Positions 27,821 to 37,028 of a stretch of 64,000 nt of DNA are shown piece after piece; the first letter of the stretch is position 1; each line of letters opens with the position of its first letter. The notes under the pieces were generated by a model that worked only from the letters and a program-made list of their open reading frames with translations, ran no database searches and was not told the origin of the DNA. Made by a program: the position numbers and the translations under genes. The stretch comes from an uncultured Alphaproteobacteria bacterium (GTDB taxonomy: Bacteria; Pseudomonadota; Alphaproteobacteria; GCA-2731375). The stretch spans positions 620,001 through 684,000 of the forward strand of contig CATOSZ010000001.1 of the NCBI GenBank assembly GCA_951812805.1, given 5' to 3'.

Positions 27821-29047
27821 TCAGATGGCGCCTTCGTCGCGCAAGGCGGCGATGTCGGCGGGCGTCATGTTGAGCCACTGAACCAACACCTCTTCGGAAT
27901 GCTGGCCCAATAGCGGGGCGGCGGTCATCGGCACGTCGCACTCCGACAGCTTGGCCGGCCAGGCCGGCATCTTGAAATCGCCCTTCTGCGGATGGGCGAC
28001 GGTGCGGAAGATGCCGCGCGCCTCCATGTCGGGATCGGCATGCAGTTCCGAGGTATCGAGCACCGCGCCGGCGGGCACGCCAGCCGTCCCCAGCGCCTGC
28101 CAGGCCTCGCGCTTGCTTCGCCCTTTCGACCATTCGGTCAGGATCGCGTCCAATGCCGGTTCGTTCTCGACCCGCTTGAGGGGGGAGTTGAAGCGGGCGT
28201 CGTCCTTCAACTCCGGGCGGCCCAGCACGTCGCAGATGCGATGCCAGTGCTGCTCGTTGGCGCGACTGGCGAAGATGTAGACATAGTCGTTCGGCCCGCC
28301 GCCCTGGCAGGGGAAGATGCCCGAGGGGGCGGAGACGCCGGTGATGGTCTTGTTGCCGGTGCGCGGGCCGGGCTTGCCGGTGTCCGCCATGGTCGAATAG
28401 GCGATGCGCGAGTACTGGATCATCGCGTCCTGCATGGCGAGCTGGATCCGCTGGCCCTTGCCCGTGCGCATGCGCTGGATGTAGGCCGACAGGACCGAGA
28501 TGCACATCACCATGCCGGTGCCAGTATCGCCGATGGTCGGGCCGGGCTTGATCGGCATGCCGTCACGCTCGCCGGTGATCGACAACAGGCCGCCCACCGA
28601 CTGCCCGATCATGTCGAAGGAGAGATAGTCGGCGTGCGGCCCGTCCTGCGCATAGCCCTTCACCTGGGCATAGATGATCTGCGGATTGAGCGCGCTGACC
28701 ACGTCGTAGCCGAGCCCCAGCCGCTCGATGGCGCCGGGCGCGAAATTCTCGATGAAGACGTCGGCATGCTTGACCATCTCCTTGGCCATCGCCAGGCCCT
28801 TTTCGGACTTCAGGTTGCAGGTGACGCTCTTCTTGTTGGCGTTGAACTCGAGGAAATAATGGCTGTCCTCGTCGCTGCCGGGCTTGCGGAAGCGTCCCTG
28901 GTCGCCCGAGGTCGGGTTCTCCAGCTTCACGACCTCGGCGCCGAGAAAGCCCATGGCCTCGGTGCACGAGGGCCCCGCCTCGAACTGCGTCAGATCCAAC
29001 ACGCGCAGCCCCGCCAGCGCGCCTTCCATGCCATTGCCAGACGTCAT
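27821..29047 (-). CDS. Class III (CaiB/BaiF) CoA transferase
   Basis: 408 residues. The N-terminal GLRVLDLTQFEAGPSCTEAMG and GAEVVKLENP are family hallmarks. The nucleophilic Asp is expected in TIGDTGTGM. The start at ATG 29047 has GAGGG seven bases upstream. It is convergent with the 2-hydroxyacyl-CoA lyase gene. Since the lyase releases formyl-CoA, a formyl-CoA- or acyl-CoA-using transferase would fit as partner, but the substrate cannot be read from sequence. Confidence 0.88.
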   Translation of the reverse strand: MTSGNGMEGALAGLRVLDLTQFEAGPSCTEAMGFLGAEVVKLENPTSGDQGRFRKPGSDEDSHYFLEFNANKKSVTCNLKSEKGLAMAKEMVKHADVFIENFAPGAIERLGLGYDVVSALNPQIIYAQVKGYAQDGPHADYLSFDMIGQSVGGLLSITGERDGMPIKPGPTIGDTGTGMVMCISVLSAYIQRMRTGKGQRIQLAMQDAMIQYSRIAYSTMADTGKPGPRTGNKTITGVSAPSGIFPCQGGGPNDYVYIFASRANEQHWHRICDVLGRPELKDDARFNSPLKRVENEPALDAILTEWSKGRSKREAWQALGTAGVPAGAVLDTSELHADPDMEARGIFRTVAHPQKGDFKMPAWPAKLSECDVPMTAAPLLGQHSEEVLVQWLNMTPADIAALRDEGAI

Positions 29048-29209
29048 CGCCATACCCTCCCTCGAACCGATCGGTTCATCCAAATCGAACCCGGGCATTC
29101 TACACCAGGGTGCGCAGCATGACATTTCGTGGCGCGTCGAGGCTCGAGGACTTGGGGCGAAACGCAATCCTGTCGTAGGCTTCGACACCGCAACTCGGGA
29201 CGCCGGCTC

Positions 29210-30010
29210 ATGGAAATCGCAACCGAACGATTGATTCTCAGACCGCTGCAAATGTCCGACGCGACGGCCATCCGCGATTTGATCTTCAGCGATCCGGAAG
29301 TCGCCAAGGGCCTTGCGCACGACATCTCCCGTCCTTCCGCGCGGATGGCATTTGCGGAAGACTGGTGCCGCGATGTCGGCATCGACGGCGGCAATCAAGT
29401 CTGGTCGCAAGGTGGGATGGGCGGCTTCGCCATCACGGCCAAGCCCGACAACCATGATGCATTCGATGGCCTTCTCGGCGTCGCCGGGGTCTATGGCAGC
29501 GAGCAGCGCGACGGCCGATGGAACGGTGAGATCTTCTACGCCCTGGGTCGGGCGTTTCACGGCAAGCGGATCATGACCGAGGCCTGCGCCGCCATAAGAA
29601 CGGCTTTCGCCGCCCTGCCGGGACCGGGCGACCTTTACGCGGTGTATTGGGAAGTTCTCAATCCGGCGTCAGGGAGGATACTGCGCCGCCTCGGTTTCGC
29701 CGACGAGGGTCACAAAGCCCTCCTGGACGAATACGACGAAGAGCGGGTGTTGTCGTTGCGGGACTTTGAGCTGTGGCGTGTGAGGCAGGCCGAGGATGCG
29801 ATGCTTCCCGGCGTCGCCAAGGAGGCGGCAACGAAGCTCGGCCACCTGGCGCGCGAGGGGCTGCTGCGCCGGGAGGAAGCGCTGGGCGAACTCCACGACG
29901 CGATGTCCGGTCGGATGGACGTCGATGCGCTCGCCGCCGAGATCGCGGACGCGTTCGATCGCGGGAACGACAACCCCGGTATGGCGTATCTGAAGTTCTC
30001 TACCGATTAA
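29210..30010 (+). CDS. GNAT N-acetyltransferase
   Basis: 266 residues. The N-terminal RimJ/RimL-type GNAT fold (ATERLILRPLQMSDATAI, EIFYALGRAFHGKRIMTEA, NPASGRILRRLGF) is followed by a ~90-residue helical extension not typical of small GNATs. Substrate unknown. A 16-bp tandem duplication spans its stop codon (29994-30025). Confidence 0.82.
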   Translation: MEIATERLILRPLQMSDATAIRDLIFSDPEVAKGLAHDISRPSARMAFAEDWCRDVGIDGGNQVWSQGGMGGFAITAKPDNHDAFDGLLGVAGVYGSEQRDGRWNGEIFYALGRAFHGKRIMTEACAAIRTAFAALPGPGDLYAVYWEVLNPASGRILRRLGFADEGHKALLDEYDEERVLSLRDFELWRVRQAEDAMLPGVAKEAATKLGHLAREGLLRREEALGELHDAMSGRMDVDALAAEIADAFDRGNDNPGMAYLKFSTD

Positions 30011-30025
30011 GTTCTCTACCGATTA
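29994..30025. repeat. 16-bp tandem duplication across a stop codon
   Basis: AGTTCTCTACCGATTA occurs twice head to tail (29994-30009 and 30010-30025). The first copy encodes the C-terminus of the GNAT protein. This looks like replication slippage and leaves the protein unchanged because the first stop is kept. Confidence 0.8.
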
Positions 30026-30046
30026 GCCCGCCATCCCGGCCGCCGG

Positions 30047-31687
30047 CTAATCCATCGAGACTTCCTGGTAACCGCCCGCCGTCACCTCTTCGCAGCGCCG
30101 GCGGAAGGCCGGGTGCCCGCCGCTGTAGCGCACGACCCGGCGGATATGCCGACCCTCGACATTGTGGTTGACCCCGGTCATCCAGGAATCCACCTCCGTG
30201 AACAGCAATCCATCGTTCACCTCGATGACATGATCGGTCCACGCCTTCGCCGCCGCCTTCGTCGCGTCGAGGCGGGTCATGCCGCGCTCCCGCCCGTGGC
30301 GGATCAGGTCGGTCACCCAGTCGGAGGTATACTCGACCGCCCGCGGGAAGTTGCCGAGCCCGGCGTGCGGGCCCATCACCATCAGGAAGTTGGGGAACCC
30401 GTCGACCAGAATGCCGAGGAAGGTCACCGGCGTCTCGGCCCACTTGTCCTTCAACGACACGCCGCCGACGCCTCGGATGTCGATGCGATCGAAGGCGCCG
30501 GTGATCGCGTCGAAGCCCGTGGCGTAGATGATCATGTCGAAGTCGTGCTCGGCGTCCGAGGTGCGGATGCCGTCCGGCGTAATGCATTCGATCGGCGTGT
30601 CGTTCAGGTCGACCAGCGTCACGTTGGGCTGGTTGTAGACCTCGAAATAGCCGCTTTCCATCGGCACACGGCGCGTCCCGAAGCCGTAAGTCACAGGGAT
30701 CAGCTTCTCCGCCACGACCGGATCCTCCACCCGCTCGCGGATCTTGCGGGCGAGGAATTCCGACATCAGCCGGTTGGCCTCCAGGTCCGTCAGGACGTCG
30801 CGGAAATTGCCCATCCAGATGCCGAAGCCCGGCTCGCCGTAGAGTTTGTCCCAAAACGCCTCGCGCTCGGCTTCCGTGACCTCGAACACCGAGCGGGGAT
30901 CGGGGGTGTGGATGAAACAGCCGACGGTCTCCTGGCAGCGGGCGAAGATCTCCGTGTAGTTCTTACGGATCTCGCTCATTTCCTCGGCCGTCACCTTGGA
31001 ATTGTGCAGCGGTGCGGACCATTGCGGCGTGCGCTGGAAGACAGTGAGACTACCCGCCGTCTTGGCGACTTCCGTGATGGTCTGGATGCCCGTCGCACCG
31101 GTGCCGATGACGGCGATGCGCTTGCCCTCGAAACTCACCGGCTCGCGCGGCCAGTCGTGGGTGTGGCAGGATTGACCCTTGAAGCTTTCGATGCCGGGAA
31201 CGCGGGGCATGACCGGGGCCGACAGGACGCCGACGGCGGTGATCAGGAACCGCGAGACGCAATGGCTGCCGTCGTCCAGCGTCACGTTCCAGCTGTGGCT
31301 GTCTTCCTGGTAGTGCGCCGCGACGACCCGGGTATCGAACTGGATGTCGCGCCGGAGATCGAACTTGTCGGCGACGTGGTTCAGATACCGCTCGGTCTCC
31401 GGCTGGCCGGCGAAATGCTCCTCCCAGTCCCATTCGTCGAGCAGCTCCTGGGAAAAGGAAAAGCCGTAGGACCAACTTTCGGAATCGAACCGGGCGCCGG
31501 GATAGCGGTTCCAATACCAGGTCCCGCCGACGCCCGATCCGGCCTCGAACACCCGTGTGGTCATGCCGATTTCCCGCAGGCGGTAGAGCTGATAGAGCCC
31601 GGACACTCCGGCCCCGATGACGATCGCATCGAAATCGACCGCCGTCTCTATGCGCGCCCGAAGCGCCGGTGCCACCGCGTCGTTCAT
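30047..31687 (-). CDS. Baeyer-Villiger-type flavin monooxygenase
   Basis: 546 residues with two Rossmann motifs (GAGVSGLYQLYRL for FAD near residue 25, GTGATGIQ for NADPH near 190). The Baeyer-Villiger fingerprint F-x-G-x3-H-x3-W-P is present as FKGQSCHTHDWP. The C-terminal region resembles cyclohexanone and phenylacetone monooxygenases. It should insert oxygen into ketones to give esters or lactones using NADPH and O2. The start at ATG 31687 lies nine bases after GGGGGAG. Divergent from the amidase gene; an ester-cleaving hydrolase partner is not adjacent. Confidence 0.9.
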   Translation of the reverse strand: MNDAVAPALRARIETAVDFDAIVIGAGVSGLYQLYRLREIGMTTRVFEAGSGVGGTWYWNRYPGARFDSESWSYGFSFSQELLDEWDWEEHFAGQPETERYLNHVADKFDLRRDIQFDTRVVAAHYQEDSHSWNVTLDDGSHCVSRFLITAVGVLSAPVMPRVPGIESFKGQSCHTHDWPREPVSFEGKRIAVIGTGATGIQTITEVAKTAGSLTVFQRTPQWSAPLHNSKVTAEEMSEIRKNYTEIFARCQETVGCFIHTPDPRSVFEVTEAEREAFWDKLYGEPGFGIWMGNFRDVLTDLEANRLMSEFLARKIRERVEDPVVAEKLIPVTYGFGTRRVPMESGYFEVYNQPNVTLVDLNDTPIECITPDGIRTSDAEHDFDMIIYATGFDAITGAFDRIDIRGVGGVSLKDKWAETPVTFLGILVDGFPNFLMVMGPHAGLGNFPRAVEYTSDWVTDLIRHGRERGMTRLDATKAAAKAWTDHVIEVNDGLLFTEVDSWMTGVNHNVEGRHIRRVVRYSGGHPAFRRRCEEVTAGGYQEVSMD

Positions 31688-31905
31688 GCGCCTCATCTCC
31701 CCCGATAGCCGCCGGTGTCCCCATCGGCGAGCGACGGGGCGTTCCTGGATCGTGGACAGAATAAACCGAAGGGCTGCACCTTGGCCAACCACGGCGCGGC
31801 CTTTGGGATACCGGTGGGGAGATGTTCCCGCCGTGCCGCATTCTGCTAGCATTGCCGGGTGGCCCCGGCGGCCATCGCGGGAGCGCGTTGCAAGAGGGGG
31901 CGGAT

Positions 31906-33330
31906 TTGAGCGAGCGACCTTTACATTTTCGGACCCTCGCCGCCCTGTCGGCGGGGCTGCGGGCGGGTGAATTCTCCGCGGTCGAACTGACCGAGCATTT
32001 CCTGCGCCGCATCGACGCCGCAAACGGTGCGCTCAACGCCTATAACCTGGTAACGGCGGAGCGCGCCCTGGCCGAGGCCCGCGCCGCCGACGCGCAGATC
32101 GCGTCGGGCCGCGCGGTGGGCGCGCTGCTGGGACTCCCCTACGCGGTGAAGGACATCTTCGACGTTGGCGGCCTGCCGACCACGGCGGGCTCGCGGCCGC
32201 TCGAAGGCGCCATGCCGCCGGGCGACGCGCACGCGACCGGGCGGCTCGCCGAAGCGGGGATGGTGGTGCTCGGCAAAACCGTGACCGTCGAGTTCGCTCG
32301 CGGCATCATGGGCGTCAATCACATCCAGGGAACGCCGCACAATCCCTGGGCCGAGGTCGCCCACATCCCGGGCGGCTCGAGCGCCGGTTCGGCCGTTGCG
32401 GTCGCCGCCGGCCTGGCGCCGATGGCGCTCGGATCGGATACCGGCGGCTCGGTGCGTGTGCCGGCGGGCCTGTGCGGCACCGCGGGATTGAAGACGACGG
32501 TCGGGCGGATCAGCCGCCACGGCGTCTTCCCGATTTCCGAATATCTCGACACCGTCGGCCCGCTGGCCCGTTCGGTCGAGGATTGCGCCCTCGTCTACCA
32601 GGCCCTGGCGGGCGAAGATCCGCGCGATCCCAGCACCCTGGGCATCGGCCCTCACGATACGCTGGGCGCGTTGAAGGCCGGCGTGCAGGGACTGCGCATC
32701 GCCATGCCGCGCGATGTCGTTCTCGACGATCTGGATCCCGAGGTCGGCCGCGCCTTCGAGGCCGCCGCCGGCGTGTTCGAACGGCTGGGCGCGAGCCTGG
32801 TGGAGATCCCCTTCCCCGAGGCCGAACCGGCGCTCGGTCTCGGCCCGATCATCGCCGGGGCGGAGGCCTGCGTGGTGCATGAACATCGGCTCGCCGAGGC
32901 GGTCGACGAGATGGACCCCATCGTCGGGCCGCGCATGCTGGCCGACCGCGACATCACCGCCGTGCAATACATCAAGGCCTTGCGCACGGCTCGCGATCTG
33001 CGCCGCTCCCTCAGCCAGACGCTGCGCGACGTCGACGTGCTCCTGATGCCGACGACGGCCCGGCCCGCCTTGCCGCTATCGACGGTCGATGCCGATCTCG
33101 ACACCCACGCCGGGCATGCAAAGGTCTATGCGCGCAACACCCGGATCGGCAACGTGTTGGACCTGTGCGGGATCTCGGTCCCCTGCGGCTTTAGCGAACA
33201 GGGGCTTCCCATCGGCCTTCTCCTCTGTGGCAAGCCGTTCACCGAGGATGTCGTCCTGCGCGCCGGATACGCCTACGAGCAAGCCACCGACTGGCACGAG
33301 CGAACACCGGACCTGGCCTGGCTGGCCTGA
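31906..33330 (+). CDS. Amidase (amidase signature family)
   Basis: 474 residues from TTG 31906, which has GAGGGGG 5 bp upstream; no better ATG exists. Catalytic Lys in LPYAVKDIFDV, cis-Ser in GGSSAGSAVAV and nucleophile Ser in SDTGGSVRVPAG, giving the complete Ser-cisSer-Lys triad. It hydrolyses an amide, substrate unknown; it resembles GatA but there is no gatB/gatC nearby. Followed 48 bp later by a glutathione transferase. Confidence 0.88.
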   Translation: MSERPLHFRTLAALSAGLRAGEFSAVELTEHFLRRIDAANGALNAYNLVTAERALAEARAADAQIASGRAVGALLGLPYAVKDIFDVGGLPTTAGSRPLEGAMPPGDAHATGRLAEAGMVVLGKTVTVEFARGIMGVNHIQGTPHNPWAEVAHIPGGSSAGSAVAVAAGLAPMALGSDTGGSVRVPAGLCGTAGLKTTVGRISRHGVFPISEYLDTVGPLARSVEDCALVYQALAGEDPRDPSTLGIGPHDTLGALKAGVQGLRIAMPRDVVLDDLDPEVGRAFEAAAGVFERLGASLVEIPFPEAEPALGLGPIIAGAEACVVHEHRLAEAVDEMDPIVGPRMLADRDITAVQYIKALRTARDLRRSLSQTLRDVDVLLMPTTARPALPLSTVDADLDTHAGHAKVYARNTRIGNVLDLCGISVPCGFSEQGLPIGLLLCGKPFTEDVVLRAGYAYEQATDWHERTPDLAWLA

Positions 33331-33378
33331 GTCGCGACCCCCTTCGGAATATCTCCTGCAATCGAGAGGAACGACAGC

Positions 33379-34011
33379 ATGCTGAAGATCTACCATTCCC
33401 CCGGAACGCGGGCGTTTCGCGTCATCTGGGTGTGCGAGGAACTCTCCGTGCCCTATGAAATCGTGCCGGTGAACTTCGCCGCCGACTACCGCGCGACGCC
33501 CGAGTGGCGCGCCATGAACCCGGTCGGCAAGGTACCGGTGATGACCGAGGGCGAGATGGTGATGTTCGAGTCGTGCGCCATGATGCAATACGTCCTGGAC
33601 CGCCACGGCGGCGGGCGGCTACAGCCGACGACGGACGACGCGACCTATGCCCATTATCTGCAATGGTGCTGGTTCGCCGAGGCGACCTTTGCCCGCCCGC
33701 TCGGCGAAATCGTCAACCATCGCCGCGAGTTCAAGCCGGAACTCGACGACGTCGTGGCCGAAATGAAGAGCCGGGCGACCGCCTGCGTCGGGGCACTCGA
33801 CGCCGCGGTGGCGGACCGGCCCTATCTGCTGGGCGGAACCCTGAGCGCCGCGGATCTCAGCATTTGCTACACCATGCGCGGCTATCGCCGGATGGTGACG
33901 GAGGAGCTGCCGGCGAACGTGAAGGCCTATTTCGACCGGGTGACGGCGCTGCCCTCCTACGAGCGCGCGGTGCAGGCGGACGCGGATACGGCGGCGCGCT
34001 TGAAAGGCTAG
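33379..34011 (+). CDS. Glutathione S-transferase family protein
   Basis: 210 residues. N-terminal thioredoxin-like domain (IYHSPGTRAFRVIWVCEEL, cis-Pro in VGKVPVM, glutathione-binding ES in MFESCAMMQY), then the helical C-terminal domain (GGTLSAADLSICY). GAGAGG precedes the ATG. It probably forms a detoxification pair with the upstream amidase gene. Confidence 0.9.
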   Translation: MLKIYHSPGTRAFRVIWVCEELSVPYEIVPVNFAADYRATPEWRAMNPVGKVPVMTEGEMVMFESCAMMQYVLDRHGGGRLQPTTDDATYAHYLQWCWFAEATFARPLGEIVNHRREFKPELDDVVAEMKSRATACVGALDAAVADRPYLLGGTLSAADLSICYTMRGYRRMVTEELPANVKAYFDRVTALPSYERAVQADADTAARLKG

Positions 34012-34015
34012 CAAC

Positions 34016-35002
34016 CTATCCGGCGGCCTTCTCGGCTTCGAAGAGGGTCGCCGCGTTTTCGGGCCGGGCGAGGATCTGTCGGGCTTCCTCGCAGTCAGCG
34101 TCGATCTGCGCCTTCAGCGATTCGAGCCCATCGAACTTCCGCTCGGGCCGCAGATGTTCGACGAAGGCGACGCGGACCCGGCGGCCGTAGAGGTCGCCGG
34201 AATAGTCGAGAATATGCACCTCCAGCACCACGCCGGTGCCATCGAAGGTCGGCCGCCGTCCGAGATTGGCGGCACCCGGATGCCATTCGTCGCTGCCGTC
34301 CTCGCGCAGCACGGACACCTGTACCGCATAGACCCCAAGCGAGGGCTTCAAGGCATCGGCATCGAGATGCAGGTTCAAGGTCGGGAAGCCGATAGTGCGG
34401 CCACGCCGGTCGCCGCCGCGCACCCGGCCCTCGACCTCCCACCAGGCGCCCATCAGTTCCGCCGCCCGGCGCACCCGGCCGCTTTCCAGATTAACCCGGG
34501 CAATGGTCGAGGAGCAGACGTCGTCGCCATGGGTCACCGGCTCCAGCACGGTGACGCCGAAGCCGTGCGTCTCGCCGGCGCGGCGCAGAACATCGACGTC
34601 GCCGTCGCGTTGATGTCCGAAGACGAAATCGTAGCCGACCACGACATGGCGGGCACCCAGGCCGTCGACCAGAACGTCCTGGACGAAACGCGCCGCCGGC
34701 TTTCCGTGCAGCGCCTCGTCGAAGCGAAGCGTGAACAGCGCCTCCACCCCCTCGGCCCGAAGCCGTCGGACCCGGCTGCGAAACGGCGTTAGACGGAAGG
34801 GCGGCGCATCGGGACTGAAGACGCGGCGCGGATGCGGCTCGAACGTCAAGGCGGCGAAGGGTCCTTGCAGACGGTCGGCCTCGGCCCGGCAGGCCGCGAG
34901 CAGGGCCTGATGGCCGCGGTGCACGCCGTCGAAATTACCGATGGCGACGGCCATGCCCTGAAAGGCCTCGGGCACGCCGCGATAGTCTCGAAACAGACGC
35001 AC
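34016..35002 (-). CDS. ribF: Bifunctional riboflavin kinase/FAD synthetase
   Basis: 328 residues from GTG 35002, which follows GGGAGGG. N-terminal FAD synthetase (adenylyltransferase) with AIGNFDGVHRGHQALL; C-terminal flavokinase with GRTIGFPTLNLHLD and NLGRRPTFDG. It converts riboflavin to FMN and FAD. It lies downstream of the MaoC gene in the same transcript. Confidence 0.93.
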   Translation of the reverse strand: MRLFRDYRGVPEAFQGMAVAIGNFDGVHRGHQALLAACRAEADRLQGPFAALTFEPHPRRVFSPDAPPFRLTPFRSRVRRLRAEGVEALFTLRFDEALHGKPAARFVQDVLVDGLGARHVVVGYDFVFGHQRDGDVDVLRRAGETHGFGVTVLEPVTHGDDVCSSTIARVNLESGRVRRAAELMGAWWEVEGRVRGGDRRGRTIGFPTLNLHLDADALKPSLGVYAVQVSVLREDGSDEWHPGAANLGRRPTFDGTGVVLEVHILDYSGDLYGRRVRVAFVEHLRPERKFDGLESLKAQIDADCEEARQILARPENAATLFEAEKAAG

Positions 35003-35019
35003 GAGCCGGCCCTCCCGGC

Positions 35020-35496
35020 CTAGGACGGGTCCCGGGCGGGCACCAGCAACAAGGCCTCGCCCACCACGACCTGCTCGCCCTTGACCACGCATTCCGTGCG
35101 CAGCCGACAACGCCGGCGCGCGCGGTCCACCTCCGTGACGACGGCGCGCGCGGTCACCGTATCGCCGGCCCGGACGGGCGCCGTAAAGCGGATGTCCTGG
35201 CTCATGTAGATGGCGCCCGGGCCCGGCAGCTTGGTGCCGACGACCGTGGAAATCAGGCTCGCCGTCAGCATGCCATGGGCGATGCAGCCGCCGAACTGGG
35301 TACGCTCGCCGAACTCGCGATTGAGATGCAGCGGATTGAAGTCACCGGAGATGCCGGCGAACAGCACGATATCCGCCTCCGTCACCGTGCGCGCGTAGGA
35401 GGCCCGCATTCCGGGCTCCAGATCCTCGATGTAATAGCCGTGGATCTCTTCGAACGCGTCGAGCGGGGCATCCGCCACCGCGCTGGTTTCGGTCAT
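35020..35496 (-). CDS. MaoC-like (R)-hydratase
   Basis: 158 residues with a hot-dog fold. Hydratase 2 motif ADIVLFAGISGDFNPLHLN carries the Asp/His dyad, followed by IAHGMLTASL. Likely an enoyl-CoA hydratase. ATG 35496 is used; AAAGGA precedes it. It sits 17 bp upstream of ribF. Confidence 0.87.
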   Translation of the reverse strand: MTETSAVADAPLDAFEEIHGYYIEDLEPGMRASYARTVTEADIVLFAGISGDFNPLHLNREFGERTQFGGCIAHGMLTASLISTVVGTKLPGPGAIYMSQDIRFTAPVRAGDTVTARAVVTEVDRARRRCRLRTECVVKGEQVVVGEALLLVPARDPS

Positions 35497-35726
35497 GGGC
35501 ACATCCTTTGTCGGCGGTGGCGCAATCGGCGCGGCGCAATATAGGCGCGGCCCCCACCGCCCGCAACCGAACCCGGGCCGACCGGCCGGCTGTGGGCATT
35601 TAACCGTTTCTTTAGTCGCGCTCGCGAATAATCCGTCCAGCCGCACCCCCGCGGCCTCGATAACCGGAAACGGGCGTCCAGGCGCCTGGAACAGCAACGT
35701 GAAGCCAAGGAAGAGGAACCGGAGCC

Positions 35727-36113
35727 ATGGCGGTGGACCTCAACATGCCGATCCTGATCGTCGACGACTACAAGACGATGCTCAGAATCGTTCGCAATCT
35801 TTTGAAGCAGCTCGGCTTCGACAACGTCGACGAGGCGACCGACGGCTCGGAGGCGCTGACCAAGCTGCGCGGCCGCAACTACGGCCTGGTGATCTCCGAC
35901 TGGAACATGGAGCCGATGACCGGGTTCCAGTTGCTGAAGGAAGTGCGTTCCGACGCCAAGCTGGGCGAGACGCCCTTCATCATGGTGACGGCGGAATCCA
36001 AGACCGAGAACGTCATCACCGCCAAGAAGGCGGGCGTGAACAACTATATCGTCAAGCCGTTCAACGCGGCGACGCTCAAGACCAAGATGTCTTCCGTCAT
36101 CGGTGAGTTCTGA
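35727..36113 (+). CDS. cheY: Chemotaxis response regulator CheY
   Basis: 128 residues, single receiver. DD at 13-14, phosphoacceptor Asp58 in LVISDWNMEPMTG, Thr in MVTAES and Lys in VKPFNAATL. The DWNM signature and full-length colinearity fit flagellar-motor CheY. AGGAAGAGG precedes the ATG. Followed 17 bp later by cheZ, so the pair is an operon. Confidence 0.93.
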   Translation: MAVDLNMPILIVDDYKTMLRIVRNLLKQLGFDNVDEATDGSEALTKLRGRNYGLVISDWNMEPMTGFQLLKEVRSDAKLGETPFIMVTAESKTENVITAKKAGVNNYIVKPFNAATLKTKMSSVIGEF

Positions 36114-36130
36114 GAACCGGGAGCGGGTTC

Positions 36131-36984
36131 ATGTCCCTGTTGCAGCGCGCCGATCTCGACACCTCTCAGATCAACGAAAAGATCGAGCAGCTGGTCGACC
36201 AGTTTCGCGCCAATCGCGCCCGCGAAGTGTCGCTCGGCGATGTCGCCGCGGTGACGGAAGTGCTGATCAGCACGATGGAGCGTTACTTCGGCTCGATCGA
36301 CACGGCGATCTGCCGCGAGTTTCGCGACATCATCCAACATATCGGCGAGGCGAGACGTGAGATCGCACAGTTGCGACCGAACGAGCTGAAGGGCGAGCGG
36401 AAGCGGGACGCGAGCTGGAGGCGATCGTTCAATCGACCGAAGAGGCCACCGGCACCATCATGGACGCCGCGGAAGAAATCATGGGCGCCGACATGTCGTC
36501 GTCCGAGGGGACGGACGCGATAAACGACGCCTGCATGCGTATCTTCGAGGCCTGCTCTTTCCAGGACATCACTGGACAGCGGATTTCCAAGGTGGTTTCC
36601 ACCCTGACCTTCATCGAGGAACGGCTCAATCAGCTCGACCGCACCTGGGGACCGGAAATCGCCGACGAAGAAGACCCGGCACAGGCCAAAGAGGATGACG
36701 AAAAGAACCTGCTGAACGGCCCGGCATTGGCGGGCCACGGCAACGACCAGGACGCCGTCGACAGCCTGTTCGGCGAGGCGACGCCCGCCGCCACACTCTC
36801 AGCCGGCCCACCCGTGATCGCCGAGGTTCCCATCGAACCGGAGCCCGAGCCCGAGCCGGAGCCCGAACTCGAGGCCGAAGCCCCGCCGGAACCCGAGCCG
36901 GAACCGGAACCCGAACCGGAGATCAAATCCGGGCCCAGCACGACCACCGCGAGCCAGGCGGAGATCGACGCGCTCTTCGACTGA
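36131..36984 (+). CDS. cheZ: CheY phosphatase CheZ, apparently frameshifted
   Basis: The first frame (from ATG 36131) matches the CheZ N-terminus up to about residue 90, then degenerates. The second frame (36460 onward) carries EAIVQSTEEATG..., the catalytic-helix signature FQDITGQRISKVV and the C-terminus. One extra G in the GGG at 36405-36407 joins them as GERKRGRELEAIVQ, giving a ~284-residue protein. A Glu-Pro repeat linker (36835-36921) precedes the terminal SQAEIDALFD, which resembles the CheY-binding peptide at the FliM N-terminus. It dephosphorylates CheY-P. Confidence 0.85.
36835..36921 (+). repeat. Glu-Pro hexanucleotide repeat in cheZ
   Basis: Near-perfect tandem GARCCN repeats encode about 20 EP dipeptides, interrupted by ELEAEAPP. 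This makes an extended acidic linker between the CheZ four-helix body and its C-terminal peptide. Such tracts are prone to length change. Confidence 0.85.
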
Positions 36985-37028
36985 GAAGGCTTGCGCTCTC
37001 GACCGGGGGCCGGCAGTCTCGCCGGGTG

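Noticed and set aside
31906-33330. Amidase as GatA of the tRNA amidotransferase
   Set aside because: There is no gatB or gatC nearby, and the neighbours (GST, monooxygenase) suggest catabolism.
36835-36921. Hexanucleotide repeats as a possible CRISPR-like or VNTR array
   Set aside because: The repeats are in frame, encode Glu-Pro, and lie inside cheZ with no spacers.
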